A stretch of DNA of 49,798 nucleotides from Chlorobaculum sp. (GTDB lineage Bacteria > Bacteroidota > Chlorobiia > Chlorobiales > Chlorobiaceae). The position numbers were made by a program, and so were the translations under genes. The stretch spans positions 1 through 49,798 of the forward strand of contig JAAXXD010000008.1 in the NCBI GenBank assembly GCA_013334655.1, written 5' to 3'. This document shows, one piece after another, positions 1-10,075 of this stretch. Below the pieces are notes generated by a model. The model saw only the letters and a program-made list of their open reading frames with translations, did not search any database and had not been told where the DNA came from. Each line of letters begins with the position of its first letter. The first letter of the stretch is position 1.

Positions 1-2
1 GT

Positions 3-116
3 TTCCGGGAGAGAGTGTTCGCCACCGCGCCTGTGATCGAAGCAGAGGCCGCAGATTCTACGGCGGCGACGCCAATACCGCAGGAGGCCCCCAAAATTCC
101 CGTTGAACATCATTGA
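3..116 (+). CDS. ftsQ: C-terminal end of a cell-division protein, probably FtsQ (partial)
   Basis: Open frame from the window edge (...FRERVFATAPVIEAEAADSTAATPIPQEAPKIPVEHH*) directly upstream of ftsA; assigned by ftsQ-ftsA-ftsZ synteny. Confidence 0.55.
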   Translation, partial: FRERVFATAPVIEAEAADSTAATPIPQEAPKIPVEHH

Positions 117-131
117 AACACTGAACTTGTC

Positions 132-1460
132 ATGCCGAAGAGCAATATTGTCATAGGTCTCGATATAGGAACAACAAAGGTTTGTGTCGTTGTCGCCGAA
201 AAGGATGATCTCGGCAAGCTCAACGTCCTCGGCAAGGGACGAGCCAACTCCGATGGATTGCAACGCGCCACGGTGGTCAACATCAACAAGACCGTCGACG
301 CCATCAGCAAGGCGGTGGCCGACGCGGAGCGCGAGTCCTCGATCAAGATAAAAGGGGTGAACGTCGGCATCTCCGGCGCGCACGTCCACTGCATCTACAG
401 CAACTCCGAAATCAGCGTCAACCAGTCGGGCATCGTCAACGAGTCCGACGTGCGGCGCTTTCTCGAAAAGGCCAAGACCAACATCCGCTATCTCGACATC
501 GACCACGAGATCATCCACGTCATTCCGCAGGAGTTCATCGTCGATGACCAGGATGGCGTGCTCGATCCCATCGGCATGGCGGGCACCATCATGCGTGGCA
601 GCGCATACATCGTCGTGGGGCTGCGCACCAAGATCCGCAACATCAAGCAGTGCATCGAGAAAGCGGGTCTCGAAGTGAGCGCCATGACCTTCGAGCCGGT
701 CGCCTCGGGCCTTGCCGTGATGAAGGAGAGCGAGAAGAAGAGCGGCGTGGTGGTGATCGACATCGGCGGCGGCACGACCGAGGTGGCGATCTACATTGAC
801 GGCGCGATCCGCTACTCCGAGGTGATCAAGGTCGCGGCCAACGACGTGACGCACGACGTGGCTTACGGCATCAAGGCGCTCAACGATGTGGCCGAAGAGA
901 TCAAGATCCGCTACGGATGCGCCTGGTCGAAGGTGCTCGACAGTGACGAGGAGATTCTGATCGAGGGGATCGAGGGGCGTCCGCGCAAGTCGTTCCAGAA
1001 AAGCTCCCTGACGGTGATCGTCGAAGCCCGCATGATGGAGATTTTCGAGCTGGTGCGCGACATCATCAAGCGTTCCGGCTATTACGAATATCTCAACGCA
1101 GGGGTGATCATCACCGGCGGCGGCGCGTTGCTTCCCGGCACAAGCGAGCTGGCGGGCGATATTCTCGGCCTCGATGTACGCACCGGCTATCCCGAAGGGA
1201 TTTCGGGCGGCATCAAGGAGGCGATCAACAACCCGATGTACGCCACCGTCATGGGGCTTGTCGCGCATTCGCTGCAGAACAATCTTTATCAGGATTACGG
1301 AGAGGTCATCCCGGCAAAGCCCGCGCCGCAGGCTCCCGAGCCGATCACGCCGCCGCCGTCGGAGGCCGCGCCAGCGCAGGGCAACGATCAGAATCCCGAT
1401 GCCCAGCAATCCGGCAAGAAATTTGTTGACCGACTGAAAAAGTTCTGGGACCAGCTGTAA
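132..1460 (+). CDS. ftsA: Cell division protein FtsA
   Basis: 442 aa; actin-fold motifs VIGLDIGTTKVCVVV, VVVIDIGGGTTEVAIY, GVIITGGGALLPG; followed by ftsZ. Confidence 0.95.
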   Translation: MPKSNIVIGLDIGTTKVCVVVAEKDDLGKLNVLGKGRANSDGLQRATVVNINKTVDAISKAVADAERESSIKIKGVNVGISGAHVHCIYSNSEISVNQSGIVNESDVRRFLEKAKTNIRYLDIDHEIIHVIPQEFIVDDQDGVLDPIGMAGTIMRGSAYIVVGLRTKIRNIKQCIEKAGLEVSAMTFEPVASGLAVMKESEKKSGVVVIDIGGGTTEVAIYIDGAIRYSEVIKVAANDVTHDVAYGIKALNDVAEEIKIRYGCAWSKVLDSDEEILIEGIEGRPRKSFQKSSLTVIVEARMMEIFELVRDIIKRSGYYEYLNAGVIITGGGALLPGTSELAGDILGLDVRTGYPEGISGGIKEAINNPMYATVMGLVAHSLQNNLYQDYGEVIPAKPAPQAPEPITPPPSEAAPAQGNDQNPDAQQSGKKFVDRLKKFWDQL

Positions 1461-1501
1461 GCTACAAGAGAGAAACGAGAGGATAAACAAGGAAAGAAAC
1501 C

Positions 1502-2797
1502 ATGGCATTCGAACTCGATCCGGGACTGTTCGACAGCGACCAGGGAAGCGGAGTCAACATCAAGATCGTCGGCGTTGGCGGATGCGGCGGCAATGCCGTC
1601 AACAATATGATGGACCGCAAGATATGCGGCACGGAGTTTGTCGTCTTCAACACCGACCGCCAGGCGCTCCTGAACTCGAAAGCGCCGATTCGCGTCCAGA
1701 TTGGCAAAAAGGCGACCAACGGCTTGGGCGCGGGAGCCGATCCCTCCAAAGGGAGGCTCGCCGCCGAGGATGATCGAGAGCTGATCGCTATGCAGTTGCG
1801 CGGAGCGGACCTCGTCTTCATCGCTGCGGGCATGGGCAAGGGCACCGGAACGGGCGCAGCTCCGGTGGTTGCCTCCATCGCGCGGAACATGGGCATTCTC
1901 ACGATCGGCGTCGTCACGCGCCCATTCAGCTTCGAAGGACAGATCAAGTCGCGCATCGCCGACACGGGAATCGCTGAGCTGCGCAAATACATCGACACCC
2001 TCATCATCGTCGAGAACGAGAAAATCCTCAGCATCGCCGACGAAGGGGTCAGCGCTACCGAGGCGTACAACATGGCCAATGACGTGCTTTTCCGGGCGGT
2101 CAAGGGCATTGCCGACATCATTACCCACCATGGCCACGTCAACGTCGATTTTGCCGACGTGCGGAGCATCATGCAGGGAGCGGGTGACGCCGTCATGGGC
2201 TCCGCCGCCGCCGCCGGAGATCGTCGAGCGTTGAAAGCCGCGTCGGACGCCGTGACCAGCCCGCTGATGGAGGGGGTCAAGATGCGAGGCGCAAAGGGCG
2301 TGCTGGTGAACATCACCGGTGACGTGACCATGCGCGACATTGCCGACGCCATGAACTACATCGAGGAGCAGGTCGGCAGCGAGGCGAAGATCATCAACGG
2401 CTATGTCGATGAGCCGCAGGTGGCCGGAGAGATTCGCGTTACGGTGATCGTCACCGGCTTCAGAAGACTCGACCCGGACGAGGAGCGGCAGGTCGGCGCG
2501 CAATCCGGCCCAATGGAAAAGGCCGCGCCGAAAGCTGTGCCGGTGCAAGGTTTCGGACGCCCCGTGCAGGCCTCCGGCTATCCCGAAACGGTGGTCGAGG
2601 ATATGCGCATTCCCGCCTATATCCGCAAAAGCCGTTCCATCCAGGAGCCTTTCGACATTGGCCGCGCATCGAATACCATCTCTCGTCCTGCCGGTTCGAC
2701 CTCGTATGCGCCGGATGATGACAACGAGCAGATTCAGAAAGGCTCGACCGACACACCGGCCTATCTTCGCCGGAAAAACAACCCGCCACTACAGTGA
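1502..2797 (+). CDS. ftsZ: Cell division protein FtsZ
   Basis: 431 aa; tubulin signature [18 protein letters not shown]-terminal [16 protein letters not shown]. Confidence 0.97.
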   Translation: MAFELDPGLFDSDQGSGVNIKIVGVGGCGGNAVNNMMDRKICGTEFVVFNTDRQALLNSKAPIRVQIGKKATNGLGAGADPSKGRLAAEDDRELIAMQLRGADLVFIAAGMGKGTGTGAAPVVASIARNMGILTIGVVTRPFSFEGQIKSRIADTGIAELRKYIDTLIIVENEKILSIADEGVSATEAYNMANDVLFRAVKGIADIITHHGHVNVDFADVRSIMQGAGDAVMGSAAAAGDRRALKAASDAVTSPLMEGVKMRGAKGVLVNITGDVTMRDIADAMNYIEEQVGSEAKIINGYVDEPQVAGEIRVTVIVTGFRRLDPDEERQVGAQSGPMEKAAPKAVPVQGFGRPVQASGYPETVVEDMRIPAYIRKSRSIQEPFDIGRASNTISRPAGSTSYAPDDDNEQIQKGSTDTPAYLRRKNNPPLQ

Positions 2798-2948
2798 CAG
2801 CTACCGGGAGAAGGGCGCAGCCGCTTTTCCCGGCGTGTCTCCGTTCATTGACAACTTCCCACGAGCTTCGCCGCCAGCAGTTAAAGACTAACTGCATTCC
2901 TCAAGAGGCCGGTGAACCTCCAATCACTTCAAAAAGGATTCCATCATC

Positions 2949-4250
2949 ATGAATTACCGGACAATATCTGCCGAACAGGCCGCCATGGCTATCAAATCGG
3001 GAGATCGTGTATTTCTCCATACGGCAGCGGCCACGCCGCAGCGCCTGATCGAGGCGATGGTCAGCCGGGCCGATCATCTTCGCGACGTCGAGATCGTCAG
3101 CCTGCACACTGAGGGCGACGCCCCCTACGTCAGGCCCGAGTATCAGGAGAGCTTCAGGCTCAACGCCTTTTTCGTTGGCAAGAACGTCCGCTCCGCCGTG
3201 CAGTGCGGCTATGCCGACGCGATTCCGATTTTTCTGAGCGACGTGCCATCGATGTTCTATGACAACATCATGCCGCTCGACGTAGCGCTGGTGCACGTCT
3301 CGCCGCCGGATCGCCATGGCTACTGCTCGCTCGGCGTCTCGGTCGATGCCTCCAGGGCCGCCGTGCATACGGCAAAGCATGTTATCGCGCAGGTCAACCC
3401 GAACATGCCCCGCACCCACGGCGAAGGGCTGCTCCATGTCAGCAAGATTCATTCGCTGGTCGAGGTGGATGATCCGCTGCCGGAAACGCCGCGCCATGAA
3501 CTGACCGGCGTCGAGCGCCAGATTGGCCAGCATATCGCCTCGATTGTCGAGGACGGGGCAACCCTGCAAATGGGCATCGGCGCGATTCCAGACGCGACGC
3601 TCGCCGCTCTGGCCGGGCACAAAGACCTCGGCATCCATTCGGAGATGTTCTCGGACGGCGTGGTCGAGCTGGTTGAAAAAGGGGTGATCAACGGACGCTG
3701 CAAACGGACGCACAACGAGATCATCGTAGCGAGCTTCCTCGTCGGCACCCGAAAGCTCTACGATTTCGTGGACGACAATCCGCTGGTCGAGATGCTTGGC
3801 TCGGACTACGTCAACGACACGAAGGAGATCAGGAAAAATCCCAAGGTCACGGCGATCAACAGCGCCATCGAAATCGACATGACCGGCCAGGTCTGCGCCG
3901 ACTCGATCGGCATCCGCCACTTCTCCGGCGTCGGCGGGCAGATGGATTTCATCCGCGGCGCGGCCCTCTCTCCCGGAGGCAAGCCGATCATCGCCCTGCC
4001 CTCCACCACCAGCAAGGGGGAATCGCGCATCGTGCCGCACCTCAAGCCCGGCGCGGGCGTCGTGACCACGCGGGCGCACGTGCAGTACGTCGTTACCGAA
4101 TACGGCATTGTCAACCTGCACGGCAAGAACCTCCGCCAGCGAGCCGAAGCGATGGCCACCATCGCCCACCCTAACTTCCGCGAAGAGATCCTCCGCCAGG
4201 CCCACGAGCTGTATGGGCGGAAGAGCAATTGTCCAATTGACAATGGATAA
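2949..4250 (+). CDS. Acetyl-CoA hydrolase / CoA-transferase family protein
   Basis: 433 aa; 4-hydroxybutyrate CoA-transferase/acetyl-CoA hydrolase features (GIGAIPDATLAAL, LGIHSEMFSDGVVEL, GVGGQMDFIRGAALSPGGKPIIALPST). Confidence 0.88.
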   Translation: MNYRTISAEQAAMAIKSGDRVFLHTAAATPQRLIEAMVSRADHLRDVEIVSLHTEGDAPYVRPEYQESFRLNAFFVGKNVRSAVQCGYADAIPIFLSDVPSMFYDNIMPLDVALVHVSPPDRHGYCSLGVSVDASRAAVHTAKHVIAQVNPNMPRTHGEGLLHVSKIHSLVEVDDPLPETPRHELTGVERQIGQHIASIVEDGATLQMGIGAIPDATLAALAGHKDLGIHSEMFSDGVVELVEKGVINGRCKRTHNEIIVASFLVGTRKLYDFVDDNPLVEMLGSDYVNDTKEIRKNPKVTAINSAIEIDMTGQVCADSIGIRHFSGVGGQMDFIRGAALSPGGKPIIALPSTTSKGESRIVPHLKPGAGVVTTRAHVQYVVTEYGIVNLHGKNLRQRAEAMATIAHPNFREEILRQAHELYGRKSNCPIDNG

Positions 4251-4350
4251 AGGATACTCAGTGGCTATTGTGGGGCGCTGGCAGCATCTCCGGTTTTCGC
4301 TCTGTTGTCTTTGATATCCCTGTCGTCCTTGTTTTCCTTTTTCCCCAAAA

Positions 4351-4383
4351 ACAAAAGAGCCACATGTTCAGTGGCTCTTTTGT
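4351..4383. terminator. Bidirectional intrinsic terminator
   Basis: acaaaagagccac-atgttca-gtggctcttttgt, perfect 13-bp stem with A/T tracts, between convergent CoA-transferase and fccB genes. Confidence 0.88.
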
Positions 4384-4432
4384 TTCTGAGACAGCCTCGA
4401 TGCTTGTGAAACTCTTGCTTCCTGCTCGCGGG

Positions 4433-5728
4433 TTATCCCCAGATATCCTTGCAGATATTGGTGTACCACCCTTCGGCGAACAGCGCCTCCTGTTCGAGCT
4501 GGTCGTCGCTGGCGTCGGCTGGCGTCAGGCCGCCCGAGCCGGGAATATCGACAATGCCGGTCGCCGAGAGCTGATACACACCAGCTACGGAGACGCCGTA
4601 TTTCGGACCGATCAGGCTGTAGCAGGTGTTGACCAGCGATGGCGGAGCCGGTTCCTGGCCGCGCAGCAGATTGACGATGGCCGCCGCGGCAACCTTGCCC
4701 TGGCTGCTGGCCGCGAAACCGGACTTCGGCATCGCCCCGGCAACGCAGGCGTCTCCGACGATGTGAATGCCCTTGTGAATCGTCGATTCGAACGATGAGG
4801 GATTGATGGGGCACCACCCTTTCTCGTTGGTTAACCCGGCATCGAAGGCGATCTTGCCAGCTTTCTGCGCCGGGATGATGTTGATGACGTCGCCCTTCAC
4901 CGCGCCGAGGTCGGTTTCGAGTGTCATCTTGTCAGCGTCGAGCTTCAACACCTTGCCGCCACCCGTAGCGCTGCGCCATTCAATCATGCCCGGATAGAGC
5001 CGCTCCCATCCTTTCGTGAAGAGTCCCTGCTTGGAGAACTTCTCCTTGGCGTCGAGGATGATGATCTTCGATTTCGGTTTGTTCGCCTTGAGGTAATGCG
5101 CGACGAGGCTTGCCCGCTCGTATGGGCCGGGAGGACAGCGGAACGGATTGTCGGGCGGGCAGATGACCACCGTGCCGCCGTTTTTCATCGCATGAAGCTG
5201 CCGCTGCAACAGAAGCGTCTGCGGCCCGGCCTGCCAGGCGTGAGGAATTTTCGATTCGGCGATTTTCTGACTGTATCCCGGAATGGCGTCAAATTTGAAG
5301 TCGATGCCGGGAGAGACGACGAGACGGTCATAGCCAATCGTTTTGCCGCCAGAGAGCTTGACCGTGCCCTTCGCGGGATCCACAGCGACGACCCGGTCGG
5401 CAATCACATTCACGCCATGCTTGGCGTGGAGCGCCGCATAGGTGTGGGTGATATCCTTCATGGTTTTCAACCCGCCAAGCACCCAGTTGCTGAATGGGCA
5501 GGTCACATAAGCGGCTTTCGGCTCGATGAGCGTAACGGCGAGTGAAGGGTCGAGCTTCCTGAGATATTTGGCCGTAGCTGCGCCGCCGAATCCGCCGCCA
5601 ACCACCACCACATGCTTTTTCGCTCCACCGGCGGCAAACGAAGTGCCGGTCATGCCGAAAAGACCGAACGCCGAACCGGCCACGCCGGAGACAAGCAGTT
5701 TATTGAAATCACGTCTTGAAATACTCAT
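4433..5728 (-). CDS. fccB: Flavocytochrome c sulfide dehydrogenase, flavoprotein subunit
   Basis: [15 protein letters not shown] (Tat-type signal), [20 protein letters not shown] motif, [13 protein letters not shown]; upstream cytochrome partner. Start taken at the ATG of the Tat signal rather than the longer ORF. Confidence 0.9.
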   Translation of the reverse strand: MSISRRDFNKLLVSGVAGSAFGLFGMTGTSFAAGGAKKHVVVVGGGFGGAATAKYLRKLDPSLAVTLIEPKAAYVTCPFSNWVLGGLKTMKDITHTYAALHAKHGVNVIADRVVAVDPAKGTVKLSGGKTIGYDRLVVSPGIDFKFDAIPGYSQKIAESKIPHAWQAGPQTLLLQRQLHAMKNGGTVVICPPDNPFRCPPGPYERASLVAHYLKANKPKSKIIILDAKEKFSKQGLFTKGWERLYPGMIEWRSATGGGKVLKLDADKMTLETDLGAVKGDVINIIPAQKAGKIAFDAGLTNEKGWCPINPSSFESTIHKGIHIVGDACVAGAMPKSGFAASSQGKVAAAAIVNLLRGQEPAPPSLVNTCYSLIGPKYGVSVAGVYQLSATGIVDIPGSGGLTPADASDDQLEQEALFAEGWYTNICKDIWG

Positions 5729-5744
5729 GCGTCTTGCCCTCCGG

Positions 5745-6161
5745 TTAGTTTTTCTTTTTCGACAGATTCCCGAAATATTCGGCAATCAGATGAATCTCAT
5801 CATCGGTATACCCTTTGGCATGTCTCGACATCACGGTTGACATACGAGCGCCGGATTTGAAATCGCGAAGGGCGGATTCGATGTAGCCGGTGGTCTTTCC
5901 GTAAATCGACGGAATGATGCTCGCGCTCTTGCCATCGGTGCCGTGGCATCCGGAACAGGAAAGCGCCAGAATCTGGCCTCGTTCACGGAGCTTGACCGGA
6001 TCGGTGATCGGAGCGGGCGCTGGCGGCGCGGCCGGAGCGACAACCGCAGCCGGAGTGGCGGCAGGCGCGGGCGCGTCAGCGGCAATCACGGTACTACTGG
6101 CCTGAAACAACGGAACAACGGCGAACACCAGGCCCAGCATTACGTTCTTTTTTGGAAGCAT
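5745..6161 (-). CDS. fccA: Monoheme cytochrome c subunit of flavocytochrome c
   Basis: Signal peptide, Ala/Pro-rich linker, single CSGCH heme motif; directly upstream of fccB. Confidence 0.85.
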   Translation of the reverse strand: MLPKKNVMLGLVFAVVPLFQASSTVIAADAPAPAATPAAVVAPAAPPAPAPITDPVKLRERGQILALSCSGCHGTDGKSASIIPSIYGKTTGYIESALRDFKSGARMSTVMSRHAKGYTDDEIHLIAEYFGNLSKKKN

Positions 6162-6593
6162 AACGGGTTCTCCTTATTTAACATTGCTTGAACTTGATCG
6201 AAGTGAGATGAAACAGGCGAACAATGGACGTTTCCGATCCTCGAAAAAAATGCCAACAGCCTTTACAGACAGAACGTTCTTTTTATTAAAAGGCGAAATT
6301 CGGAAAGAATAGTGTCGAGCTTGAAAGGGTTTTAAAACAATTGTTAATATAAAAAGAAGAGTGCTGCTGCGCAAGCGGAATAACTATACGATCTGATAAT
6401 CATATAGTGGAATGTAAATGCTATAGCTTGCGCTCTGGCGTGGATTGCAAAGTGGAGGCAATCGTCGTAAAACAGGATGCGTAGGAGATTTCGTATTGCC
6501 TTGATAACGACACGAGCGAGCTGTGCTCTCTGTGCCGCGCGGGTCTGGCAAGAACCCGCTTTACGGCATGGAGACGAAGGCTGAAAGGTTCAG

Positions 6594-7926
6594 GAGTCTG
6601 TTCACCCAAGTGTGTAAACGGTCGTTTTCAAAGGTGGACTCGTCCTTCGAATTTAATGGAAAACTGATTGATCACGGCACCCCAATTCTGAAGCGGCATT
6701 GTCCACTTTTTAGCGATGTTTTGCATGGCAAGGTAGATCAGCTTCATGATCGATTCATCGTTTGGGAACGCCCCCTTGGTTTTCAGCACTTTGCGCAGTG
6801 ACCGGTTCAGCGATTCGATGGCGTTGGTCGTGTACATGACCTTACGAATCTCTGCCGAATAGGCGAAAAACGGGATGATGTGCTCCCAGTGCGCGTGCCA
6901 GAGCTTGCTCACCGAGGGATATTTCGCGTCCCATTTGTCGGCAAAGCGGTGCAACTCCACTTCGGCTGCTTCAACGGTTGGCGATCCGTAAATCATTTTC
7001 AGATCGGCACATAACTCCTTGCGGTCTTTCCAGGAAACGAACTTCGTCGAATTGCGAATCATGTGGACGACGCAGAGCTGAACCTCCGTTTCCGGGAACA
7101 CCGCGGCAATGGCATCGGGGAAGCCGACCAGTCCATCGACGGCGGCAATCAGGATGTCCTGAACGCCCCGGTTTTTCAGTTCGGTCATGACGCTAAGCCA
7201 GAACTTTGCGCCCTCGTTCTGCGAAATCCAGAGGCCCAGCAGCTCTTTCTGGCCCTCCATCGTGATGGCTAAAGCCAGGTAAACGGCCTTGTTACAGACC
7301 CGGCCGTCCTGACGACCCTTGACGACAATGCAGTCGAAGTAGACGATGGCATACAGCGGATCGAGCGGGCGGCTCTGCCAGGCGCGCACGTCGTCGAGCA
7401 CCGCGTCGGTCACGCTGCTGATGAGCGCTTCGGAGACTTCGACCTCGTAGAGTTCCAGCAGCATCGCCTGCATGTCGCGCACACTCATGCCGCGAGCGTA
7501 CATGGCGAGTATTTTTTCGTCGAAACCCTTGAATCGCGTCTGGCGCTTGCGAATCAGTTGCGGCTCGAAGCTGCCGTTGCGGTCGCGAGGCGGTCTGATG
7601 TCGAACTGATCCTGATCGACGATGATGGTCTTTTTGCCGTGACCATTGCGGCTGTTGCCGCTGTTCGGCACGATCGGCAGATGCTTCGGATAGCCGAGGT
7701 GTTCGTCCAGCTCGCCTTCGAGCACCGTTTCGATCAAGCGTTTTTTGAGCTGGTCATACAGACCGCCCTTGTCAAAAAGGGCTCGCGGCCCACCGCTTTG
7801 TTGCAGCAGTTGCTTGACCAGCTCGCCCTGGATGTCTTGAATTTTCTCTTTCTTTTTGGTCATCGTTTTACTCCTTTCTTCATGATAGGAAACTCTGACC
7901 GTTTACACAGTTGTTCTTACAGACTC
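6594..7926 (-). mobile_element. IS256-family insertion sequence
   Basis: Mutator-type transposase bracketed by imperfect terminal inverted repeats: left gagtctgttcacccaagtgtgtaaacggtc (6594-6623), right gaccgtttacacagttgttcttacagactc (7897-7926). Confidence 0.85.
6628..7863 (-). CDS. IS256 (Mutator) family transposase
   Basis: 411 aa; DECPxx-type features (IVYFDCIVVKGRQDGRV, AAVDGLVGFPDAIAAVFPETEVQLCVVHMIRNS, TNAIESLNRSLRKVLKTKGAFP). Confidence 0.95.
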   Translation of the reverse strand: MTKKKEKIQDIQGELVKQLLQQSGGPRALFDKGGLYDQLKKRLIETVLEGELDEHLGYPKHLPIVPNSGNSRNGHGKKTIIVDQDQFDIRPPRDRNGSFEPQLIRKRQTRFKGFDEKILAMYARGMSVRDMQAMLLELYEVEVSEALISSVTDAVLDDVRAWQSRPLDPLYAIVYFDCIVVKGRQDGRVCNKAVYLALAITMEGQKELLGLWISQNEGAKFWLSVMTELKNRGVQDILIAAVDGLVGFPDAIAAVFPETEVQLCVVHMIRNSTKFVSWKDRKELCADLKMIYGSPTVEAAEVELHRFADKWDAKYPSVSKLWHAHWEHIIPFFAYSAEIRKVMYTTNAIESLNRSLRKVLKTKGAFPNDESIMKLIYLAMQNIAKKWTMPLQNWGAVINQFSIKFEGRVHL

Positions 7927-7938
7927 GCGTTCCTCAGG

Positions 7939-8445
7939 TCAGTTGTAAACCTCGATTTTAACTTTGCCGATGCCATTGTCAACCAGGTCGAGCTGTTTGG
8001 CTGCCGCTTTCGAGAGGTCGATGATCCGGTTTTTGATGTAAGGGCCCCGGTCGTTGATCTTGACGAAAACCATTTTTCCGTTGTCGAGATTGGTGACCCG
8101 GACGATGGTGCCGAACGGAAGCGAGCGGTGAGCGGCCGTGAACTCTTTTTTGTTGAAAGTTTCGCCGCTTGCGGTTTGCTTGCCGTGAAATTTGCTGGCG
8201 TAAAACGATGCACGCCCCACTGCGACCATAAACCGGTCACCGCCGGGAAGATGCTTTGCAGCAAAATTCTCCGTAGCCTGGCGCTGGACATTGTGGCCGG
8301 TACTGCGGGATGAGTTGTTTTTCTGTGAAACGCTCCGGGTTACGGTACCGGAGTGGCGTGCAAGAGCGTTGAGAGGAGAGGCTGGTACGATGAGTGATAT
8401 CGCCAATACAAGGCGGCTGAGTATGTTGATGTGTTTTTTCTGCAT
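7939..8445 (-). CDS. rlpA: RlpA-like septal ring lytic transglycosylase (DPBB domain)
   Basis: [57 protein letters not shown]. Confidence 0.9.
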   Translation of the reverse strand: MQKKHINILSRLVLAISLIVPASPLNALARHSGTVTRSVSQKNNSSRSTGHNVQRQATENFAAKHLPGGDRFMVAVGRASFYASKFHGKQTASGETFNKKEFTAAHRSLPFGTIVRVTNLDNGKMVFVKINDRGPYIKNRIIDLSKAAAKQLDLVDNGIGKVKIEVYN

Positions 8446-8803
8446 AATCGCATCCCGGTTATTGCGCCGCTACCTGATCTTGAGCTGTGTATGGTGTCTA
8501 TTCGTGTCATGTGAGTGTTTTCGGTAGTGCGCCGGTTTTTCATGATAATGAAACAGAGTATCGAATATAACAAAAAGGTTTTTAAAGAACGAAATCCTGT
8601 TTTCTGTTTGGGAAAAGTATTGAAAAATGGCGCTACGATTCTTGTTAAGTAAATAATATTATTGAAGTTAGGTGAATCATGGCAATGGTTATCTCGTGTG
8701 AGTGATCGGTCATTATGCGTGAAAATAATTCAGGAAAATCATTGTCCCGTGCAAAATCTTTCAGCTTTTCTGGTGTGCTTTGCAAAGCGCTGATGTGTGA
8801 AGT

Positions 8804-9877
8804 ATGGTAGGTTTTTGCTGTTTTTCGGAAGTTTTTAATCCGTGGTTTCTGTTGGTTCGAGGTGGAGAAAACCTTCGGATCGATCAGTTAACGCATTTTC
8901 ATCGAGTGAGATACAAACGAGCATGGCATGTCGGGCAGTTGTTGGCTGGCTTTATTCTGATGGCGGGTTGCCTGCTGTTTGTCACTCCGGCGATTCATGC
9001 TGCCGGAGCTGCTGGTGATCCGACGGAGCAGGGGATACAGAAGGCTCTTCGGGGGGATTATCCGGGGGCAATCGGTGATTTCAATCGCGCCATTCGCCTG
9101 AATCCCGGCGATGCGGAGGCTTATTACAACCGGGGCCTCGCTCGCGGTTCGATTGGTGATATGAAGGGTGCTTTCGTCGATTATACGAAAAGCATACGCC
9201 TCGATCCCAAGGCATTCAATGCGTACAATAACCGCGGCTTTACCCTCGCGGCGCTTGGCAGGTATGCGGAAGCCATCGCGGATATGACACGGGCGATAAC
9301 CATCATGCCGGAAATGGCGCAGTTGTATAACAATCGCGGCACGCTCAGGATGTCGATGAAGCAGTACGCGCAGGCTATCGCCGATTTTACCCGGGCTGTC
9401 GAGATCGAGCCGCTGCTTGCCGGGGCGTACAATAACCGGGGGCTCGCCAGGAATCTATCCGGCGATTTGCCTGGCGCGGTCGGGGATTACCTCAAAGCGG
9501 TCGGCATCGATCCGCGTTACAAGGTCGCGTGGTACAATCTTGGCAACGCTCGCGTGGCGCTCGGAGAGACCAGGGCGGCCATCGAGGATTACTCGAAGGC
9601 GCTCGTGCTCGATCCTGGAATGATCGCAGCCCGGAACAACCGGGCTTTCGCGCGACTTTCGCTGGCCGATTATTCCGGCGCACTCGAAGATCTGAATCGC
9701 GTTGTGTCGGCCACTCCGCGAATCGCATCCGGCTGGTATAATCGCGGGGTCGTCCGAAAGCTTGCCGGTGATCGAAAGGGGGCCATCGAAGATCTCCGGT
9801 GGGCGTCGGCGCTTGGCGATTCGCTTGCTGCCGAGGCGCTTCGGGAGCTGATGAACCACGGCGCATCTACGCCATAA
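8804..9877 (+). CDS. Tetratricopeptide-repeat protein, probably exported
   Basis: Tandem approx. 34-aa TPR units (YNNRGFTLAALGRYAEAIADMTRAI...). Start codon uncertain; a downstream start with signal peptide is possible. Confidence 0.85.
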   Translation: MVGFCCFSEVFNPWFLLVRGGENLRIDQLTHFHRVRYKRAWHVGQLLAGFILMAGCLLFVTPAIHAAGAAGDPTEQGIQKALRGDYPGAIGDFNRAIRLNPGDAEAYYNRGLARGSIGDMKGAFVDYTKSIRLDPKAFNAYNNRGFTLAALGRYAEAIADMTRAITIMPEMAQLYNNRGTLRMSMKQYAQAIADFTRAVEIEPLLAGAYNNRGLARNLSGDLPGAVGDYLKAVGIDPRYKVAWYNLGNARVALGETRAAIEDYSKALVLDPGMIAARNNRAFARLSLADYSGALEDLNRVVSATPRIASGWYNRGVVRKLAGDRKGAIEDLRWASALGDSLAAEALRELMNHGASTP

Positions 9878-10075
9878 GGCGCGGTTTGCGGAGCCTGTTT
9901 GCAATTGAATGCGATTGTGTATATTCTTTGGTTTTGATTATTTGAAGCCTGTGAGCCTGTACGTCATGCATTCAAAACTGTCAGCCCGATCCGGCATCCC
10001 TCCCGCGAGGGGCATTTGCAGCCGTAACCGGTTTTTTCGCATGAAACCTTTGCGGTAACAAGACCTTCCTTTCCT

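Noticed and set aside
1388-2548. 386-aa minus-strand ORF antisense to ftsZ
   Set aside because: Shadow ORF; no domain, overlaps ftsZ and the ftsA end.
2901-4205. 434-aa minus-strand ORF antisense to the CoA-transferase
   Set aside because: Shadow ORF caused by codon bias of the opposite strand.
7558-8313. 251-aa plus-strand ORF across the IS edge and rlpA
   Set aside because: Antisense to the transposase and rlpA, spans the IS boundary; not a real gene.
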